Of a DNA stretch of 64,000 nt, positions 26,401 to 41,400 are shown in pieces. The translations under genes and the position numbers were made by a program. Within the stretch, counting starts at the first letter, position 1, and each line of letters starts with the position of its first letter. The DNA is from Owenia fusiformis (Eukaryota; Annelida; Polychaeta; Sabellida; Oweniidae). The DNA is taken from the NCBI GenBank assembly GCA_903813345.2, contig CAIIXF020000006.1:39938848-40002847 (forward strand), given 5' to 3'. The notes below the pieces were generated by a model. It saw only the letters and a list, made by a program, of their open reading frames with translations, was not told where the DNA came from and ran no database searches.

Positions 26401-29400
26401 TAATTTTTTGAAATAGATTAATAATTCGTAATTCAAAGCTCACTCAATGCTACTAGAACAGAACTAGAACAGAATCTTGCTTCAATGGATTTGAGAAATT
26501 ATTGGCATACATGAAACTATTTAAAACATAATTTATATTATTCAAAAGCGAATAGGGTCAACGAATCCTAGTTCCCTGAAGTTTGAAAAATGAAAATATC
26601 TGGGTATTAACCCGTAGATAATCCATGAAAATGAAAAATATTTTTGGGGATTGTCATGTGATATTACAAAGATGAGCCTTTAAGTTTAAGTCACAGATAG
26701 GTGTCTCTAGTTATGTTTATATTTGATGACGTCACTCATTAATGTAGCTTCTCAATAAAGTTGTATAACATTAATAATTGCTCCTGTTTTATCTAGCCCT
26801 TATGGACTAACGGACAGGGAAATGCTTGAAAAAACTCCACCGATTCATTCTACAAACACCTTCCCCTCCTTTTTAGGAATTTTGACCGGGGGTTCCACTG
26901 GCGGATCTGGTGCCCCCCCCTTAGGTGGGCCCAGAAAAAAATTGGGCCTAAAAATGTTGGGCCAAAAAAGGCCTTAAGGTCCCAAAAAGTGGGCCTTTTT
27001 GGTCATTACTTGGCCTTCTAAGGCCAAATTTTGAAGAAAATGGGCCTCAAAATTTCGAAATTTGGGCCCAATTTTGTGTTTTAAGGGCCCAATCTAAGGG
27101 CGAAAGTTCTTTCTCTGACCTGAAATTTGGGCCCTCCCCTTGTTGGTTCCCAGATCAATCCCTGGTTCGCACGAACCCCGCTACGCTACGTGCAAGGGGA
27201 TGGTTTATTTTGTCCGAGATGAAGCAGCTTTTAAAGTTAAAAACGAATTGCGTGAAGTAATCGATATTTCTAAGTAAAAAAACATGATCCAGGGTCTTCC
27301 TAAAATTAGGCAGTGACTGATGAATACTTGAAAATCGTCATGCCCATGTAAACCAATTCGGAATGGTTGGTTCAGGGAAAGTCATTAAACATTAAAGTTC
27401 TAGCTATTAAGTCATGTTTGAAAATCATTTTCGTCTCTTGTGTTATTTCAATGGGAGAGACTTTGGAGGCCTATAACTTTCTTGAATACAAAGAAAGATA
27501 TTTTTGTAAATACGTTCATAGTTCAAATTCAAAATACAAACCCAAATGTCTACTCTATTCGTATTTTGTGAGAAAAATGGTGGTATTGGAAATTATGCCA
27601 ATTTATATTTCCAGCCTTAAGATACTAGTCATAGTTGGATAGTTTTTGCTATACAGAGTTGTATAGCAAAAACTAGCCAACTGTGAGATTATGCAAATAT
27701 GAATTCAAACATATAGAGGCTTTAATACGAAATCCAATGGGGGAATACGGGTTGCCAAACTTGCCAAACTGGCAGACTAGAAATTTGGACCCCTCCTTGT
27801 TACTTTCTGGATCAGCCTATGAATACTGTAAGGAACTAGAATGAATGGAGGGGGATTCATGAAAAACATGAATAATAGAACCCCTGGTCACCAAATTCTG
27901 GCTACGCCAGTGTATAGTGTGATAGTACATCATTGTTATCCATGGTTGTCATAAGCGAGAACTCGGGTAGAGTTAGTTGCTATGGTAACATGACATCACA
28001 ATACCAAGGGCAACATTCCACAAAGGAAGACTTTAAGCATTTTGTTCATCCCATATCAACGTTGAAATACAATAACTGGTGGGAATTGGATTTGCTTTAC
28101 ATAATTTAATATTTTTTATGTTTCCTCTACTTTGAAAAGTAAGCTCCTCTTTGGTCAGTACAAGAGTAGCACCCTGTATCAGTGACTCAAACACATGAGT
28201 GAACCCACTTGAGATCTGTCACGCGGGGTCAATTGGACAACTCAGAGAAGGTCATTTTCATCTTTATAGGTCTTACCGTGCTGATTAGCATTCCACCCTT
28301 CATAGAAGAAAAATGAGATATTGCATGATCAGAAGTATGGTACATGGTCCGAGACTTTTAGCTGCAGTCTTTAAGGCTGACTTGCGGGCAGGCGCATTAT
28401 CAAGGGGTATCAGGGTGGATGACTGGCTTCAAATCTGGCCTTTTTAAAAAGCTCTACTGTGAATTGTGCAAACTGTAATACATAGTGATATTTCAGGAGC
28501 ATGAATAAATATGTTCATGAAAGAGTTGCCCCGGGTATTGGTATGTCATGTAACTATAGTACCTATAACTCTACCCGCATCTTATCACTTTTCTGAAACT
28601 TTACAATCTTAGTTGCAATACTTCAAAGTACAAATTGTGAACATTTGAAGACACTCCGTACAGAGTTGATAAAATGCCAGCACCAGTCCTGTTACTTTTT
28701 GAACACCCTGTACATGTAAATGGCGACCATTTTTCAAAATGGCTGCCTACTAGTCAAAATACCATAAGAAAGTGTGCCCTTCTTATGAGTATTCACATAT
28801 CAAATATTAATAAAAGCATTCTATTACTTTTTGAGTTAGATAAAAACGTAGAATAACACACACAAAAATGGTGATAATTTTTCAAAATGGCCGCCTTTTC
28901 CCAAAAGTATCACTAGACAGTGTGGCATATAGTATTCACACATAAAATATGAACAAAATCGTTTCTCTACCTTTCGAGTTATAGTAAGAAGCATTAAATT
29001 GTCGGTCATTTTTCAAAATGGCCGTCTTCTACTAAAAGTGTCATCAGAGAGTCTGCCATGCTTATTCACATACCAAATATAAAAAAATCGCTCCGCCACT
29101 TGTCGAGTTTCAGCAAAACATCATAAAATAGCGTATAAAGGCCGCCATTTGTCAAGATGGCTGCCATGTGCTTCTTTAATATCTACATTTCAAGCTTCAT
29201 TAATGTCCTCTATAAGTTTGTTTACATTAAAAACGTATTGCTATTACAGTTTTATATTGTACCTTAACTAGAAAAACAGCAACTCCACGGAGTAGCAAAT
29301 CCCACCGAACAAAACATATTATGCTTATTATAGCTAGTGTAAATGTTGAAATGTTTGTGCACTTTGTGATAAAAGCATTACATGTGGCACAAATTTAGTT

Positions 29401-32400
29401 TATACAATTGTGAACTAGGCATCATCGTATACAATTTGAACCAAATCTGTTCACTGGTATATGAGTTTTCAAAGATTACGTTTTTTACGAAAATTGGCCA
29501 CCATCTTGAAATTCAGCCGCTATCATGAAAATTATTTCTTGAACAGAGCTACTATGTCCCTAGGCATAATCATATAAAATTTCAACCAAATCTGTTCACT
29601 GGTATTTGAGTTATCAAAGATTACGTTTTTTACGAAAAATTGCCGCCATTTTGAAATTAAGTGGCCATCTTGAAAAAATTTTGTCGAACATAGCTACTGT
29701 GTCCCTAAGCATCATCATATAAAATTTGAACCAAATCCGTTCACTGGTATATGAATTATCAGATTACATATTTTACGAAAAATGGCCGCCATTTTGTAAT
29801 TAAGCGGCCATCTTGAAAATCTCTTCTTGTGTTAAACTCCCTTGTTCCTAGGCATACGCATATAAAATTTGAACTAAATCCGTCAACTTGTATTTGAGTT
29901 ATCAACGATTACATTTCTTACGAAAAATGGCGGCCATTTTGAATTGAGCGGCCATATTGAAAATTCCTTCTCGAGCAGAGGTACTACACTCATAAGGCAT
30001 AAGCCTATAAAATTTGAACTAAATCCGTTTACAGGTATTGGAGTTATCGCCCGGACACACGGACAAACGAACGGACGGACGGACGGACGGACAGACGGAC
30101 GGACGAACGGACGGACGGACGGACGGTTTCTCTATATCCCCCTCGAACTTCGTTCGGTGGGATAATTACTGTAATATCGGCACTAAAATGGCCGCCATTT
30201 TTAAATGAACGGTTATTTTAAAAATCGGCTTACAGGAATTCTACCCCAATAGCACGAGGGGAAAGAGTACCCGTGTATATACAACCTACCGCCGAGCAAA
30301 GACCCGAAGATGTCTGAAAATGTAGGGGTTAAGTTATAAACTTTTGTTTATATCTTGAATTTCTCAATATGAGAAACAGATAAAACACAGGATTGTGTTT
30401 AACTGATAAAGTTATTGTTCCAGGCACTCATGTTTGCAAAATAATGAGTACTTAGCGCAATGTTTACTATCCAATCGCTAAATTCAACTTCTAAATATTT
30501 GAATGATGATTTACATCTTGAATAAGCAACAACCATAGCTGTCTTTACTTCATTTGATTCAAAGATACAATAGGTGTAAATGTATCATATTTATTTCACT
30601 GCCATACGTTGCATATCATTTAAATCACCGGTGAAAGTTGAAAATGAAAGACCCGATTATGTCACGAGTACGATTATATAGGACCCGAAACTACCACCCG
30701 AGTATTCCGACTATACCGTGAGTAGAACCCGATGAGTTAGTGAGTAAGCTTTCGAATGAGCATATAATATCATGACGATATCACAAATATTCCTGTTTAT
30801 TTATCATATACTCCTGGCACCGGGGTATAATATAATATGATATAATTCCCGCTTATGTTTTGATGACTCACTTGAAATAAAGATCTTGGACGCTGTGTTG
30901 AATCAGTTTTGTCCGGCATTTTTACTCGCTTCTTTTGTGGACTATCCTTTTGAACAAGCTTCATATCCTCGAAACGAAAATTACCGTGATCTTTCTTTGA
31001 TTATACAATTCCATAGTCAAAAACATTGTAAATCCATTTTTTGCCATTTAACTCAGGCACATTAACTTATATACTCAGTAATGGATGGTGCTGACTGAAG
31101 TGGACCACAAAGTCATCCATCTCGTGTGATTTATAACTACAGTGGAGGCATTTGTACCGAGGACCTGAAATACAATGTTTCGATGTGCAGTGGTAACTTG
31201 TGATGGCCATATTTTTTCAGTTTCATTTATTGTTCACAACAAAATGATTCACATGAATGATGCAGATTGTATGTTTATTATTTTTTCATCAGCACGTCAT
31301 AAACTCGACGATATAATCGGATCTCAACAGATTTTACTCAAATAATAATATTTTGACACTTAATATATTATGCATATGCACATCCATTTAAGGACCCAAG
31401 TATGTCTCGTGTATGGCTCATTATCAATTAAAGCGAGTATGAATGAGAAAAACAAATCGAAAACCATTATACGTTTACCTTATCTCTTAATTTGTCCATT
31501 TTCCTACGAGATGACATTATCAAACATTTGCTTGGCGGTATATGCGTGTCTTGCTCGGCGGTAGGTTGTATATACACGGGTACTCTTTCCCCTCGTGAAT
31601 AGGGTATATGTGTACAAAATATTCGTTGGATGGGATAATTAGCACATAAGTTTCATATATCGAGTGATATAGAAGAGTGAATGACAATTTAAACACCGCA
31701 TACCTTTGTTTTAAGCTAGTTAACGAAGAACTAATATTCACTAACCCAGGCTGACCACACCTCTGAAAGGACAAGGTGCAATTATTGGCAAATATCCCTA
31801 TGGTCAAAATGAATCATTCGTAGGTGTAACATGAAGAATAAAATGTCATATATTACTTTGGAAAATATTAAAGTGCTCGGACACACATAAGCTGAGATAG
31901 GGATCATTTCGTTCAGTAAGGTTGTATTGACTTACATGGGGCTGTGCACCATTGACTTAACATGAGGATATCAGCAGATCCCAATAGAGGCCATTGGTTT
32001 CCATTGATTATCACAGAAATACCAATAATACACTATGACCTGAATCGATTGCAAACTTAATAATTTAACAATACGACACAAATGGTTTATCTCATCAAAT
32101 GTGCAAATATGAAGTTTGCAATCGATTCAGGTCATACTTAAAATTAAAAGATTGTACATTTTTTCATCATTTTTTCCCTACAAAATGATTATAGAAAAAT
32201 GCTCCAAAAACAACTTTTACACTTGTCAAATATCATACAAGTTTGTAAAAACCAAAGATTATACTATTATATTTCATTATGTAGTAACATATTTGGATAA
32301 GATGCAGGGATGCGTAGGATGTAAATGGATTTTGACAGACACAAAAATACTTCCTGGTTTGGAATCTATGCCTCTACACTTCATGATTGAATTATGACCC

Positions 32401-35400
32401 TAATAAGTGGCCTATACATCAATACAGTGCTGAATAAAGGTCAACAAGATACTAGTGTGCATATAAATGTAAAAATTGAAGCAGAATACTCATTTTGAAA
32501 AATCAGATGAATTATTTTTTCCCATGGGGAGATCCCAATGGAGGGTGTATAAGGTCCTTTTCTGGAAAAGTAAAAACTCCAATGTATAAAAGACTCAATA
32601 CGAATAACTTTTTTTCTAGGGAATAATTCCTTTCAAGAAATTATAAAATAAATAAAGTAACCAGCCTAACAGCCCTTTGAAATTTCAACAACGTTTTACT
32701 TTTTTTGTTTTCTTAAGACTTATCTTTTGTTTTTAGGTGAATACGGTAAGAACTTTAAGCCACGTTACTTTATCTTAATGGATGATGGTCCATTCAAAGG
32801 ATTCATTGACGTCCAAGCCAGCCTAACTCAAAAACCTCTGATTAATTTCTTCGTTGAAGGTATGTGCTAATTAATTCTTTCATTGAGCTCAGATTGATAT
32901 ACTTGTACTTCTTCAGGGAAATAGTCAGTAGAGAACAGGAATATCAGTTTTCTAGTTTCCATGATCACTCTACTATACATTTCACCTAGAAATGCATAAG
33001 ATACATGTACTTTGTCAATTTGGATTGTTAAGTATATTTTAGAAAGTACCTTATTAACTTCTAACAGTCATCCAATAAACCATTAATAAGGAACAGACAC
33101 ATAAAAACAAATTCGATAATTATTACTGATAAGCCGAAAGGGTTTCTTATGAAGGTTTCTAGACAAGTCATCCCAAGACAATTCATCCCCATTCCCAAGA
33201 CATTTCATCCAAAGACATCTCATCCCAAGACAACTCATCCACAAGACAACTCATCCCAAGACAACTCATCCCCAAGACAAGTCAACCCAAGACAAGTCAT
33301 CCCTAAGACAAGTCATTCCAAGACAATTCATCAAAAGACAATTCATCCCAAGACAACTCACCCCTAAGACAATTCATCCCAAGACAACTCACCCCTAAGA
33401 CAATTCATCCCAAGACAACTCACCCCCAAGACAACTCACCCCCAAGACAATTCATCCCAAAACAATTCATCCCAAGACAAGTCACCCCAAGACAATTCAT
33501 CCCAAGACAACTCACCCCTGAGAAAATTCATCCCCAAGACAATTCATCCCAAGACAACTCACCCCAAGACAAGTCATCCCAAGACAATTCATCCCTAAGA
33601 CAATTCATCCCTAAGACAATTCATCCCAAGACAACTCACCCCAAGACAATTCATCCCAAGACAATTCATTCCTAAGACAATTTTCCCGAGACAATTCATC
33701 CCAAGTCAACTCACCCCTAAGACAATTCATCCCAAGACAACTCACCCCAAGACAATTCATTCCAAGACAACTCACCCCTAAGACAAGTCATCCCAAGACA
33801 ATTCATCCCCAAGACAAGTCATCCCAAGACATCTCACCCCAAGACAAGTCATCCCAAGACAATTCATCCCAAGACAACTCATCCCAAGACAATTCATTCC
33901 AAGACAATTCATCCCAAGACAACTCACCCCCAAGTCAACATTCATCCCAAGACAACTCGCCCCAAGACAAGTCAATCCAAGACAATTCATCCCAAGACAA
34001 CTCACCCCAAGACAACTCACCCCCAAGACAATTCATCCCCAAGACAACTCATCTCAAGACAATTCATCGCAAGACAACTTATCCCCGAGACAACTCTTCC
34101 AAACTTGAAATATAACATAATTCTATACAGTTAATTTCGAAATGGCACTTGAAAGTTATGTTTTACTTTTAAGTACGGTATCTTGATTCTCAATAGATAA
34201 ATAAGAATATCGAATTGAATATAAAAGTCATAGACATGATTTTCAAATTCAATCATCATTAATCTGAAAATTTATAATTTGAAATCGTATTCCGGATTAA
34301 GCCAAAGATGACATATTGGAATTCAGCAAAATACGTCAATACAAAGACTGAATTAATCTGGGAGAGTCATTCTTATAATACCCCGGATAATAATGAGGGG
34401 TTCTTACATTAAAGAATAATAGTTATAAGTTCTAGTCGTTATTCTATTACAACTATGCTGAAAAACAATGGTACAATTTAGAAGTTTCTGCCAAAATGAT
34501 TTGCTTTGTCCGAATCAATCAACAAAAAAGAACTAAAACTAGACTAAACGAACTACAAAAAATAAAAAATATCAAGTAAATACCACGGTGTTATAACATG
34601 ACGGTTACGTCAAGGCGATTTGCGAAATTTTGCGGTAACGATAACATAAAATGGCGGATGGGAAATACAGCATGTCCTCTTTCTCGCCTGTAGGCAAGAT
34701 TCACAGATAAGATTTACTTTTCAGCTAGTTACATTCGGTGACGTATATATTGATGGTTATAAAGACTGGGTCAAATCTGCCAGGTGGTTTACTAGAAGCA
34801 GAATATAAGCTGTAAACTTACCGACTGATATATCAAAGTTCATAATTTTTAGTCCATTCTCGTGTTTTCTCAGTATATGTGCCTCAAAGCCACTCAAACT
34901 ATTAACTGTAAGTAAACTATGTATGGAAAAGCGATAAAATGACAAATCCAGAAAAGGAACGTGGTATATATTGTAAGTAATAAGGTTTCAAACGCAATGC
35001 CGTTAGACGACTACGTATTAATTATATGGACGGTAACGTTTTGTATGAGTTGTACATTAGATATATAGCGGACGGTTACGTGCATGTACATCTTTCAAGT
35101 CAAGGTTGCTAGTAAGTTCCGATAGCCTTTTTCCATGTCATTGTTATAACGGGTAAGAAATGGAATATTGAATTGCTTATATTTGTTTTCAGGACTCGCA
35201 AGAGACGCTCTTGTTTGAGCCTCAATAGGGCAAGGAAAATTGTGACTTGCTTTATTTATGAAACCAATGAAATTCAGAAAGATAGCAATGAAGAGGCAAA
35301 GGAAGAATTAGCATCACGTACTGATGAATATGGCAAAAATTAATAACAATGGATCGGGGATACATATTTGAACGAGGTTCGCGTAACCCTCGATTTTTTT

Positions 35401-38400
35401 GCGCAAATTCAAAATACATTATTATGGCTTGAGTTGAACATATTAGGTGGTTCCCAATGCTCAATTGGCTTTTTATGATCGTATGTAGGTTACATCTATA
35501 TACCCCGAGGTCGTTAGGCAATGTAGACCATGCCCTTAAGACAAAGATAAACAAATTACTAAATTTTGTGTAGTTTTGAATTTCAAACTCAACAGTTTTT
35601 AGCTTATTATATGTTATCCCCGGGCATCAATTTGCAAAGACTACGTTCAAAATATACATTACGAAATGCATCACCGAATGCGATGCTTACATAAATCGTT
35701 CATCCTTTCATAGATACACAGTAGTAGAAAATGATGTACCAACCTTAGTTTTCTGTTCCATCACGGCCATTTTATTTGATAAACCAATGAACGTAGCCAA
35801 CCAACCTCGTTTTCAGAGGTGGCGTAACCGTCATGCTATAACGTACCGTGAATACAGCATGACAAAATATAAAATGTGTCAGTTTAAAATACAGCATGAA
35901 AAAATGTATATTAAAAAATCAAAGATATTCTATGGCCAAATAGTATGCCAACTGCTAAAATCTGTAAATATTTTTCAAAAATTCTTTCAAGAGTTGAAAT
36001 TAATTGTATAAAATAATGTTATATTTCAAGTTGGGAAGAGTTCTCTCGGTTATAAGTTGTCGTGGGACGAGGTGTCGTGGGGATGAGTTGTCTTGGAATG
36101 AGTTGTCTCAGGGATGAGTTGTCCTGTTACCCTCATGAACATCAAATGCAAGGTTTAGTAGAGTGATGATATGTCAATGAATATAAGCATAGTTGTTGTT
36201 GTTGTTGTTGTTGTTTTGATTTTGACAAAGGCAGTAGAGAATTTCAATCAGGGGATGCACATATAATAGACTGGAAAGCAGAGACAATGAATATAAGCAT
36301 TTTTTTGTTGTTGTTGTTGTTGTTGTTTTGACTTTGGCAAAGGCAGTTGAGAATTTCAATCAGTGAATGCACATATAATAGACTGGAAAGCAGAGATAAT
36401 GAATATAAGCATTTTTTGTTGTTGTTGTTGTTTTGACTTTGGCAAAGGCAGTAGAGAATTTCAATGAGTGAATGCACATGTTATAAAACTGGAAAGCAGA
36501 GATAACATGAATGTGATGTTTTCAGAATACAAGATTGAGAGGACTGAAAAATTCAGAGCAAATACATTTATCATGCGTACGTTTCAACAAAACATGATTA
36601 TTGAGCGCATTTTTTCTGTTGAGTCCGCTACAGAGAGGTATGTACCATGATATACACAAGTACGAGGCGTGATCGGGAATTTCTGGACCGTTGACTCTAT
36701 TTTTGCCATTTTTATCCTTTCTTTTTGATTTTTTCACATAATATAACGCAACTATATAGGATAACACCATGGAGATTTCATTGTTCTATGACATCATTAT
36801 CCTATTATTGTTGTTATGATGGTAACTAGCGACAAAGGTGGAGCTCATAAAAGATACCAAAGGCCCATGTGCAGTATGGCAAGTGATTTTAGACAGTCAT
36901 ATCTTTCACCATGAGTATTTTCTAGGTAAAAATATACAGAGTTTTATTGAAACAACATGTTTAAAGTAACGTCCCCATGGTAGTAAAATATCAATCCCAC
37001 TCTCTAAAAAATTATGGATTGGGACCCCACCTTGTGATCCTTTTAAATTGCAAGGCTTATTCTCTAAAAAAGAGGAGGTTATATTAATTACTTCTGAAAA
37101 CGGGATAGGTATTGAAATAAAATAAAGTTAAAAACCCCATTTCCCATGTTATTTTCCCATAGGGAAAACTCATGCTATCCATTGTTTTCAGCATGATTTT
37201 GGTCATCCAAAATTGACATCTTCAAAACTAGACTTTTATATGATGTTTGGACACTTTGGCCAATGCATAAAATTTCTGTTGATTTTTCAAATTTTTTATT
37301 TTGCTGAGCTCCACCTTGTTGCGTCAATGGTTACCATGGTAACAATAATAATAGGATAATGATGTCATAGAACAATGAAATCGTCATGATGTGATCCCAT
37401 ATATTTGGGTTATATTGTTTGAAAAAATCACTAAGAAACGATAAAAATGGCAAAAAATGGGGCGAATGGTCCAGAAATTCCTGATCACACCTAGTACCAT
37501 TATGTACTTTATAGTACTACAGAGAAGTATGTACCATGATATACACTAGAATGAACCATAATCTGCTTTATAGTACTACAAAGAGTATGTACCATGATAT
37601 ACACTAGTTTGTACCATAATGTACCTTATAGTACTACAAAGAGTATGTACCATGATATACACTAGAATGAACCATAATCTGCTTTATAGTACTACAAAGA
37701 GTATGTACCATGATATACACTAGTTTGTACCATAATGTACCTTATAGTACTACAAAGAGTATGTACCATGATATACACTAGAATGAACCATAATCTGCTT
37801 TATAGTACTACAAAGAGTATGTACCATGATATACACTAGTTTGTACCATAATGTACCTTATAGTACTACAAAGAGTATGTACCATGATATACACTAGTTT
37901 GTACCATAATCACTAAGAAAGGTTTAAAATATTCAAAAAGAGCCAATGGTTCAGAAATTCCTGATCACACCTAGTATGTACCATTATGTACTATATAGTA
38001 CTACAGAAAAGTATGTACCATGATATACACTTGTATTGTGCCATAATGCACTTTATAGTACTACAAGGTGTATGAACCATGATATACACTAGAATGTACC
38101 ATTATGTACTTTTATAGTACTACAAGGCGTATGTACCATGCTATACACTAGCCATATAGTATGTACCATAATGTACTTTACAGTATTTCAAGGCGTATGA
38201 ACCATGATATACACTAGTATGTACCATAATGTACTTTATAGAACTGCAAGGCGTATGTACCATGATATACACTAGTATGTACCATAATGTACTTGATAGT
38301 GCTACAAGGCGTATGAACCATGATATACACAAGTATGTGCCATAATGTACTTTATAGTGCTACAAGGCGTATGAACCATGTTATACACTAGAATGTACCA

Positions 38401-41400
38401 TAAGATACTTTATAGTACTACAAGGCGTATGTACCATAATATACCCTAGTATGTACCATAATGTACTTGATAGTGCTACAAGGCGTATGAACCATGATAT
38501 ACACTAGTATGTGTCATAATGTACTGTATCGTACTACAAGATATATGTACCATGATATACACAAGTATGTGCCATAATGCACTTTATAGTATTACAATGC
38601 GTATGCACCATGATATACACTTTCTAATATGTACCAAAATGTACTTAATAGTACTACAAAGAGTATGTACCATGATGTACTATATAGTACTACACAGAAT
38701 AATGTACCATAATGTACATCAAGTACTACATAGAATATGTATCATAATGTTCTTTCTCGTACTACAGGGAGTATTTACAATGATATATACTAGTATGTAC
38801 CATAATGTTCTTTCTCGTAGTACTGGGAGTATTTACCATGATATACACTAGTATGTACCATAATGTTATGTCTCGTACTACAGGGAGTATGAACCATGAC
38901 ATACACTAGGATGTACCATTATGTACTTTATAGTACTACAAAGAGTATGTACCATGATATATACTAGTATGTACCATAATGTAAGTTATAGTACTACAGA
39001 GAGTATGTATCATGACATACACTAGGATGTACCATTATGTACTTTATAGTACTACAAGGTGTATTTACCCTGATATACACTAGTATGTACCATAATGTAC
39101 TTTATAGTACTACAAAGAGTATGTATCATGATATACACTAGTATGTACCATAATGTACTTTATAGTACTACAAGGTGTATGTACCCTGATATACACTAGT
39201 ACGTACCATAATGTAAGTTATAGTACTACAGAGAGTATGTATCATGATATACATTACTAAGTACCATATTGTACTTTATAGTACTACAAAGAGTATGTAC
39301 AATGATATATACTAGTATGTACCATAATGTAAGTTATAGTACTACAGAGAGTATGTATGTATGTACATGTATGTACTTTATAGTACTACAAAGAGTATGC
39401 ACCATGATATATACTTGTACATACCATAATGTAAGTTATAGTACTACAGAGAGTATGTATCTTGATATACATTACTAAGTACCAATGTACTTTATTGTTC
39501 TACAAAGAGTATGTACCATGATTTATACTAGTATGTACCATAATGTACCTTATAGTACTACAGAGAGTATGTATCATGATATACATTACTATGTACCATA
39601 TTGTACTTTATAGTACTACAAAGAGTATGCACCATGATATATACTAGTACATACCATAATGTAGGTTATAGTACTACAAAGAGTATGTATCATGATATAC
39701 ATTACTATGTACCATATTGTACTTTATAGTACTACAAGGCGTATGTACCATGATATACACTAGTATGTACCATAATGTACTTTATGCAGGGCGTCAAATA
39801 AGGCTCTCCCCATTTACTTTTTTTAATATAGAAGAAATATAGGGTTACTGTATACCATATTAAAGGGAATTCAATTTGCTGATCACACACCAAATTTTAG
39901 GGTGATTGGTTTAATTCAAAAGTTTTTAGAGTATTTGTAGTGATGTCCATATTTCACATTTTTAATAATTTGTATAATTCCTTCAAGCAGCTCGGACAGG
40001 CTCAATCCAACAAGGATTCAATTCTAAATTGTTCACAAACAGGGTTGTTGCACTTTCCAGGCTTTTAAGAGCTTTCTTGATACATTTGAGCAATATTTTA
40101 TGGCCATGAAGTTCCTCCTCTTTGATTAATTTTTCGACCCTGTCATTCATAATTGCAGTTTTAACTTTTCATCGTTCATACTACAGCCTTATTTTTTTTT
40201 TTTTTTTTAAATTAAAAATATTTATTCTCTAAATTAAAATCAAATACATAATAACACTTGACACTTTAAATAAGTGTATCAGCGTGAAAACATTTAAATA
40301 TTAACCCGAGTCACATGGAAATGAGAAAAAAAGACCAATTAAGAATATTTACTCAGTAAAAAGAGAATAAAATTGATAACAATATATAAAATCTACATAT
40401 ATGTTTGTCAGTAATTCAGTTCATCATATGTTGATGTCATATGGATTTTAAAATTCTTTTTAAAACAGTAAATGGAAGGTGATGTTTTCAAAGAAGTTGG
40501 CAGATTATTCCAAAGCTGAGCACCTGAATATTTTATTGAATGTTGACCTATACTTGTTCTAAATTTTTTCATGTGAAGACAATTTTGGAATCTTGTCTCA
40601 TGTTCGTGAAATATTAAATTTGGAGTAAAATAATTTTCAAATATGTCAAAAGGAAAGCCATCGGGTTTTGTTGTGTATTGATAAAGAAATTTTGCAACTT
40701 CAAGCTTATGTATGTCAAAAATATCTAGAAAATTGAGTTGTTTAAAAAGAGGTGGACTATGTGCTAAAAAGTCAGAATTTGTGATTATTCTCACTGCACG
40801 TTTTTGTAACAAAAGCAATTTATTCAAAAAGGTTTTACATGCATTACCCCATATGATGTTGCAATAGTTCAATTGTGATAATATAAGTGAATTATAAATG
40901 GTAATCATGGTTTTTGTATTCAATTTATATTTAATCTTTCCCAGAATACCAATAATTTTTGATATTTTATGTATAACCTTATTTATGTGTTCATTCCATT
41001 TTAATTTACAATCAATTGTTACTCCCAGAAAATTTGTATGCATTACTCTATTAAGAATATTACCCCCTATTTTTATATTAAAATCTTGATTTTCATCAAT
41101 ATTTAACTTTGATCTTGTAAATAGCATATAATTTGTCTTGTCTATATTTAAAGAAAGTTTATTTGATTTGAACCATTCTAATGTCTTTTCCATTTCTAAA
41201 TTTACATTTCTATATAGATCATGAAGATTTTTGTTAGAACATAAGATATTTGTATCATCTGCGAAAATAGTAAATTTAAGAATATTTGAAACCTTATGTA
41301 AATCATTTATATAAAGAATGAATAAGATGGGGCCTAAAACAGACCCTTGAGGTACACCACAAGTGATAATATTTTCTTCAGATAGAGTGTTGTTAAAAGA

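Larger units (their letters stand above)
14438..32736 (+). other. Intron 1 of the Akt-like gene (18.3 kb)
   Basis: No other exon was recognised. It hosts the elements listed separately between 14940 and 32137. Stretches at about 14440-19400, 21500-22640, 23760-24180, 25440-26880 and 31610-32700 are AT-rich and otherwise unassigned. Confidence 0.7.
36627..39786 (+). repeat. About 60-bp minisatellite carrying the exon 3 splice donor, part 1
   Basis: The first unit is the exon 3/intron 3 junction (CTACAGAGAG then GTATGTACCATGATATACAC). Roughly 38 further units from 37495 repeat TAGTACTACAAAGAGTATGT and ACCATGATATACACTAGTAT, each with a GTATGT donor-like site. A MITE at 36663-37494 interrupts the first unit exactly at its TA. 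The array resumes at 43367. Confidence 0.88.

Noticed and set aside
33149-34026. Open frames in the 15-mer array on both strands
   Set aside because: They are low-complexity translations of a 15-bp repeat, with no independent coding evidence.
38519-39478. Repetitive Tyr/Met/Cys-rich frames in the 60-bp satellite
   Set aside because: They arise because the unit length is a multiple of three. No splice or start context supports them.
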